A program made the translations under genes and the position numbers. From contig JAJEKV010000028.1 in assembly GCA_021234155.1 (NCBI GenBank), positions 9,376,134-9,440,133 on the forward strand: a stretch of 64,000 bases of DNA, read 5' to 3'. The notes below the pieces were generated by a model. That model was not told the origin of the DNA and did no database searches. It saw only the letters and a program-made list of their open reading frames with translations. The DNA is from Isoetes taiwanensis (taxonomy: Eukaryota > Streptophyta > Lycopodiopsida > Isoetales > Isoetaceae). The first letter of the stretch is position 1. Each line of letters opens with the position of its first letter. Of this stretch, positions 58,385 through 64,000 are shown piece by piece.

Positions 58385-58560
58385 TGCCACGGTTCTATTG
58401 CGATAGCAATAGAACCGACATTCCTTGGATGGGGATGCCCCTTTTCGCACTCCCTATTTATTCAGCGTCTTTTCATTGTTTCATCATCGGCGTTCTCTTG
58501 AGCTAGTTTTTTCCTTCTGCTCTGTCTTACCAGCTTCTCCTTCACTTCTCTACTGGATTG
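58385..58560. repeat. Dispersed ~180 bp repeat, right copy
   Basis: Same orientation as 25691-25880. Here the inverted repeat is complete: GGTTCTATTGC-gata-GCAATAGAACC. It is followed by 'gacattccttggatgggga', 'ctatttattc' and 'ggcgttctcttgagct'. The similarity fades after about 180 bp. Confidence 0.7.
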
Positions 58561-60255
58561 AATCTGTAGCTTTGCTTCGATCCAATCAGGCTTTACTTCT
58601 ACCGAATCATTTTGTTAAGCTTTTTAGATCTGATAGTTTTCCCTTTCCCTTCTAGAGTCAAACCCTTTTTCTGTGATTTTTCCCTTTCATCTGGATCGAG
58701 TTGGGGCTCTGGCCTGTGGATTTGAGCGCTTGTTGCATGTCATCATGATCCTTGTGGATGTGGTGTGCAGAGCAGGGTAATAATGAGAGGCTAAAACTCG
58801 CCAAATGGCGATTTTTTAGACCTTTACTAAAATTTCGTGGCTAAAGTTTATAAGGGTCATTTCTTAAAAAAAATAAAAAATTAGCCATTCCAAAAGGGGG
58901 GAAATTTTGGACGTTCAGGGTTTAGCCGAGATTGACTGCGGCATTGGCGTGCTGAATCGCCTTCCCTAAAGCTGATTAGGCGCGCCCATATCAATTCAAA
59001 TAGCCATGTCTATTCTATTCAGATATATCTTTCATTTAGGAATCGCCATATTGAAAAACCACGACCATTACACTATTGCAATGTTAACATTGAAAAAAAC
59101 TCCCACCTTTTTTATTATGTTTGCTATTTCCATTCACATAGCATACAATGTAGTTCGTCTGAATACGGAAGATTGTCAGACCCAACCCCATGGTTAGATA
59201 TGCACCATCATCATCATCTTTTTATTGTTGTTGGTGCCCACAGATACACGCACATTATCACTTCTCTTTAAATATATCAACTAAAATACGCATGATAACT
59301 TGCTTAGTTCAACAGTTGTCGTTTAGCTACCACCAACAAAGACAAAATTGCCAACATAAGAATTTTTCAATTATACGAACTTTATAATTTCGCCAAGTGG
59401 GAAGAAAACTAAAGGGCTTGACTGTATCACATTTCGCCAAAAAACAAATGTACGGACTCTTGTTTTTATAGCTTTAGCCAACCTTTATTTGGATACGAAA
59501 ACATTTAGGGTCCTTAAAATTTACCCTGGTGCAGAGACTATGGCAGGATGTTTGGGGGCATGGCATGGCTGCCGTGGTTGCTTCCCAAGTCTTCAGATGG
59601 CCAGGGTCTGCATGCTCTAGATAGAGTGCCTTTTTGTTGACAATCCCTATCCGGTACCCTGTTGAGCTTGGAGAGAGGTGGATGATATTCCTGATGCCAC
59701 GCTATGCTGAGGCGACCACAACAGATTTCGTTTGGTATAATTAGTACCAGAGATTTTTGTGCTAAGTGTAGTCTTTTCTTGCAGATGCAGATCCCACTGT
59801 GGGATCAAAACCTCTGATTGTTCTTATTTCGTCAGCTTTTTTATAGATGTGGGATTTGGGACTGAGTGATCTTGGGGTAGAAGCATGAAAGGGTGGGCAG
59901 AAAAAGGGACACTTTTATACATTTACATTTGGCAAAATGTAAAAAAATTCCCCTTGAGGTCTTATTTATTAGGGGGTACCTAATTTTCAAACGGGTTGGG
60001 AAACTTTAATGCACTAATTTTCAAAAATTAAAAAAAAAAAAAGACCTCCTTCCTTGATTCTTTGATCCCGCCCATTCCCAACCCTGCTGCTCCCGCCATA
60101 GCCAGACCTTTGCAAGGTCGATCATGGACCCTAAGCCCTGATACTCTCCCATTATCACCTAGACCAGCAGCTAGGGGTTTAGGCTGCTGCAGGAGGGTGT
60201 GATTTTGTGCATTCATTAGTGATTGATCAAGCCCTATTAGTAGCAGCAAGAAGCA
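58561..60255. other. No recognised gene
   Basis: Short frames only. A poly-A rich stretch lies near 60030. Nothing else noted. Confidence 0.5.
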
Positions 60256-61250
60256 ATGAAGCAAAGCAAGGTCGGATCAGTCCCTGTGAAGTCGCCAAGA
60301 ACCAAGGGTTTGAAGCCCATGGCAACCCCGAGCCTAAGCCATCGAAAGCAGCGGAGCGAGGAAACTAAAGACAACTCTGGAAAATCTTCATTGCGGCCGA
60401 GGAGTTGCTCAAGGTTAGCATTAGACGACTTAGGACCTACAATTTTGATTCGGTTTTTCAGTGCATTTGCAAGTGGTTCATGATGTTTGGGGCTCGAACC
60501 ACCAAATTTGTTAGGGGTTACCAAGATGCCGGGATCCAAGGGGTTTGGATGGCAGATTTTCTTAAGAAATATGAGCATGTATTCGGCAAGGCGGAGATCA
60601 ATAACCATCACATTCCATTGTACTTTTGCAAGGGCCTTTGCACTTCATTACAAAGGCATACAAATTGACTGGAATGAGGTAAAGGAGAATGCTATTTCGC
60701 TAAAAAGAGCAAAAGGAGTCGATGTTACACATGCGGTGACCCTAAAATCGTCCAATGTAAAAATATATGGGGTAAATCCGCCACAGTGCCGGTTTAGTAT
60801 AGATGGATGGGTTGAAGAAATTGGTTGAGAGTAGACTTGTGGATGCTACTATCTTGATTAGCAGATTGAAGGAGTTGAAGGACAAGAGGAAGCTACTTGA
60901 ATCCGAGATTTGCGAGGCTAGAGAGTGAGAGAAGCACATTAAGTAGGGTTGTCCAAAAATCGATGCACGATAAAGACTCAAACTTAGCGACACTAAAGGC
61001 GGCCAGGGCAGCCAATAGATTTACAAATGGCATTGGCAAGTCACTTTGAAGAGGAAAAATCAAGTTTTATGGAGGAGATGAAAAAATTTAACAAAGCCAA
61101 TCGAAGACATGACTTCTGAGTTGCAGACATTAGCCACTGCCATCCATGAAATCAGCAAGGATTTGGAGATGAATGAAATTAGTGAGAGTAGGATAAAGGA
61201 CATGATGTTACATCTTGAAACATCAGATGTAATTACCTTGCATCCCAAAT
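60256..61250 (+). pseudogene. Degenerate coding region upstream of the RING/Ulp1 gene
   Basis: Protein-like text in shifting frames: MKQSKVGSVPVKSPRTKG (60256), then VSIRRLRTYNFDSVFQCICK to FGKAEINNHHIPLYFCK (60410-60650), then HYKGIQIDWNEVKENAISL (60650-60720), a coiled-coil stretch LISRLKELKDKRKLLESEI (60850-60910), and TSELQTLATAIHEISKDLEM (61112-61170). It may be the 5' exons of the gene that follows with sequence errors, or the ruined N-terminal half of a transposon-borne protease gene. No domain recognised. Confidence 0.45.
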
Positions 61251-61264
61251 CCCGTTCTTGGCAG

Positions 61265-64000
61265 ATAGTAAGGCATCAAATCCTCGTGTGAAGAACACAT
61301 GCTGCTCTTGCAATGCATGCCTTGACAGAAGTATTTTGGTGTTGCCATCATGTGGACATCCCTACTGCCTTCTTTGTCTCTCATACCGTGTCTCTACTTC
61401 GAACAAGTGTGTTTTTCATTGTCTTTGGCCTCAAGAACTTCGTGCAAATATGGGAATTTCTACTCAAGGTAATTCTGTTCACTTGATTTTATTTTACAGT
61501 GTAGGAATACTTTTTGATATGCAAGTGCTTATTTTTAGATATGTATTTGTTTGGTAGAGTACTGAATCGACATTTACCTTCTACATAGACTTAAGTTTTG
61601 TTGTTCTGGAGAATGAATGTAGGTCAAGGTGCTTGGATTTGGATCTGTACATTCTTTCTGTCATTTACATTTCTTTCATGTACATGCTTTCTTGCTTCAC
61701 TTAAATTTCTGTCATGTACATGCTTTCTTGCATAACTTACAGACCTGTCTCATGTAGATGCTTTCTTGCATGACTTACATTTATTGACACTTTACATTCT
61801 TGATTCCTTGTTTGTTAGTTTTGATGACATTTACTTTTTGTTTTGCAGAAACAGGGAGCATCAAGAAACCTGAACCTGCTGTAACAGGTAATGTAAACAT
61901 GTAGATGATTTGTAAACATGTAGAATTTTTTCAGATCTGAGTCTAGCTAACTAGCCATTGTCATATGCAGGTGTGAAGCCATTCCTTGAAGGAAGAACCT
62001 TGCTACCTGAATTCTCAGATGTTTCAGAACCTAAACCAACCAAGGATGATGCCATGTCCGGCGGGACTCCTTCTACATCAGCATCACCTATTAAGGCATT
62101 CTCTCACAGCTCGGGAAAGACAAAATCAGGAAAGTTTGTGGAGATGGCAATGCCCAGAATCAGTAAGTTCAAATTTAATTGAGTTGATATAAGCTTCAAT
62201 ATTATTTCAGGTTGCTAATTTGTAAGATGTGTGATTGCAGGTGGAATTAGTCTTCAAGAGGAGATCCCAAATTTGGATGCCGAGTTGGCTTCCTTGACTC
62301 AGCAACAGGTTCCTATCAAAGGTGAGCAGACACTTTTATTTTTGTATGGTGTCATCATTAATTTAGCTTATATTTGTCCATTCATACAGCTGAAGTAGGT
62401 GGCGAGAATATTGACCAAAAAATCCCTACTGCCACAGAAGAAGTACCAGCCATTGTTGAGGTTTCTACAATAGGTGCGCCATTTAATGAATGTTCTTTTA
62501 ACTTGTTTTCTGATAGTATAGGTATTTAGCTACTTAATTCTTTAGTTGTGTTTGTCTTACACTACCTATTCGAGCACTTCATATGTACTTGCTGGTCTTG
62601 AAGCTCAATATGTTTTCCATTTGCTGCCCGAAAAAAATGACAGCAGACTTGCTTAGCTAGTTTTGGTTTTTAAAGCTCATCAAACAGTAACATTTGTTCA
62701 TGAGGTGCATATTCTCTAACTGGTTATGGCAGATGAAGATAAGAAAGCACCAGCAGGTATAGAAACGATTATCGTGAAGGAGGAGGATGCTCCCCCAAAT
62801 AACAAGCGGAAAACTCGAGCCAGAAAGGATGCACCAGCTAAGAGTGCAGCTAAGAAAAGGTATGCACTTCATCTTAACTCACACCATTTCTTCAACTCAC
62901 ACCATTTCTTGTAGGCAAAAATCTGTTGAAGACACAAAATCTCTTGAAGATTCTAAATCCGGTGAAGAATCTGATGCTGATGCAAGGTAATATTATGAAA
63001 CATTTGTTTTTATGCACCTGCATGATACTTGACACTTCAATTTGATCCTTGTAGGAGCATGCATGAGAAGTTGTGTTCTTACACGCCTTTCGTGCCTTTC
63101 AAGGATAGCCCCCCTGATCCTCCCATGAAGGTGGTCGATATTGACCTTGAAGAACTCTGTGCACCCAGATCAAGAATGACAAGCCGCCTTATTGAACTGT
63201 ATGGCAGGTATGCACAAGGTGTTGTAGATGTAATTCTGATTTCATCTCCTATTCTTTGTGTATTTATAATGAAGTATAATTATGACCTTATCTTCTTGTA
63301 GGTACCTGCATCATAATTTGCCATCGGAGTGGAAGAACAAGATTTTCTTTTATCCATCTTTTAACTTTCACTTGTTCAAGGAAGCTACAGCAAGTAAGAA
63401 AAAAATCGAGGCCTCAAGAAACATTGTAGATATCGTGAAACAGGGAATGAAAGGGCTGGTTATGTCAAAATGCCAGTATGTTCTTCTACCCGTGCTTGAG
63501 AATGAGCACTTTGTGTTGGCTATATTTGCCTTTGCAGAAGGGAATCCTATAGTTCTTCGTGCACCATCGATTCATATATTGAATAGTCTGAAAGCTTTTG
63601 CGACAAATGAGAAGGCAATTAGAGGGTATGCATTTCTATCTACTTTCTCCCATTCCTGTCTACTTAAATATTTACATTTCTACTTTTAAATGTGCATGTG
63701 CAGGCTTCATACGCAGATATTGACTCAATCAATGAGTCAAACCTCAAGCGGTGTTGATTTTATTCGCAGAAATAATGTGAAGGGGCTTGAACATCTTGAA
63801 GTACCTCAGCAGCCCGATCTGTCGAATTGCGGCTTGTATGTGATGGCCTGCATGCACAAATTTGTGAACGCAGTTGTCCGAAATAAGGAGTTGAAGGTAA
63901 GTGTCCAATTCTCTTGCAAGCTTTTAGTTTACACCATTTTTACATTTCTGTTTGCTTTAATGCACTATGCACAGGTTACAGCAGGCTGGTTTTCACATGA
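61265..64000 (+). CDS. Multi-exon RING-like / C48 (Ulp1-type) cysteine peptidase gene, partial at window end
   Basis: Exons with consistent phases: 61265-61468, 61849-61887, 61971-62162, 62241-62321, 62390-62473, 62733-62859, 62915-62986, 63055-63207, 63302-63625, 63704-63896, 63975-beyond 64000; every junction is GT-AG. Exon 1 has a RING-like finger (CCSCNACLD, PSCGHPYCLLC, NKCVFHC). The middle exons are low-complexity linker with a basic stretch (NKRKTRARKDAPAKSAAKKR). The last exons carry the peptidase: YVLLPVLENEHFVLAIF supplies the His, SIHILNSLKAF sits where the catalytic Asp normally is but reads Asn, and VPQQPDLSNCGLYVM supplies Gln and Cys. C48 enzymes remove SUMO or NEDD8-like tags; plant transposons also carry them. 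The start and C-terminus are not resolved. It lies outside the DNA-transposon ends. Confidence 0.8.

Overview
The window looks like nuclear DNA of a land plant. It holds a decayed CNL-type NB-ARC/LRR resistance gene, a broken plant-type PPR gene, plant-style LINEs with a zf-RVT tail, a chromodomain-bearing Ty3/gypsy element, Helitrons with AT-rich 5' ends, and genes with short GT-AG introns. The crowding of nested transposons suggests a large, seed-free-plant-like genome (fern, lycophyte or bryophyte). That placement is a guess.

Layout. 1-4224: two kilobase-scale polypyrimidine tracts, probably the end of a minus-strand Helitron. 4309-6170: about three copies of a ~610 bp tandem repeat. 6.2-13.4 kb: little except a frameshifted PPR pseudogene on the minus strand. 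13.9-15.8 kb: a degenerate LINE. 17.4-17.8 kb: a LINE tail fragment. 18600-19067: a Mutator-like MITE with a 9 bp target duplication. 19.1-23.0 kb: an NB-ARC/LRR pseudogene split by a Helitron (19631-21570), with its LRR part duplicated at 24.8-25.7 kb.

The main object spans 26391-58090. I read it as a ~8.3 kb DNA transposon with terminal inverted repeats, split near its left end by a 23.4 kb Ty3/gypsy retrotransposon (26544-49914, target duplication GTATT). The gypsy element is itself interrupted by four Helitrons (32376-35615, 35620-37524, 37525-39424, 41789-44757). Each begins and ends at a Helitron-type terminus, and flanking host bases fit insertion between A and T. Order of events: DNA transposon first, then gypsy, then Helitrons.

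The DNA transposon carries two divergent spliced genes. The minus-strand gene (54.4 to 50.1 kb) encodes a ParB-like domain, a CxxC segment and a beta-class N4/N6 DNA amino-methyltransferase. The plus-strand gene (54.5 to 57.7 kb) encodes a DUF7869-like protein, a candidate transposase with a possible chromatin-reader C-terminus. Two introns of the methyltransferase gene hold arrays of an 18-22 bp palindrome centred on TATTCYGGAATA and spaced every ~42 bp. Single copies lie in other introns and in the shared promoter region. I propose that the ParB-like protein (or the transposase) binds these palindromes. I do not know of this combination having been described.

The gypsy element is unusually long upstream of gag. 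Its leader carries two extra gene-like units, each behind a paired hairpin motif and a TATA box. The first ends in a histone-H3 fold that best resembles plant CENH3. Both units, the pol genes and the transposon genes contain frameshifts or stops, so most elements here are probably inactive copies, or the sequence has indel errors around CG sites. At the right edge, 61265 to beyond 64000, is an apparently intact gene of 11+ exons encoding a RING-like finger and a C48 (Ulp1-type) cysteine peptidase.
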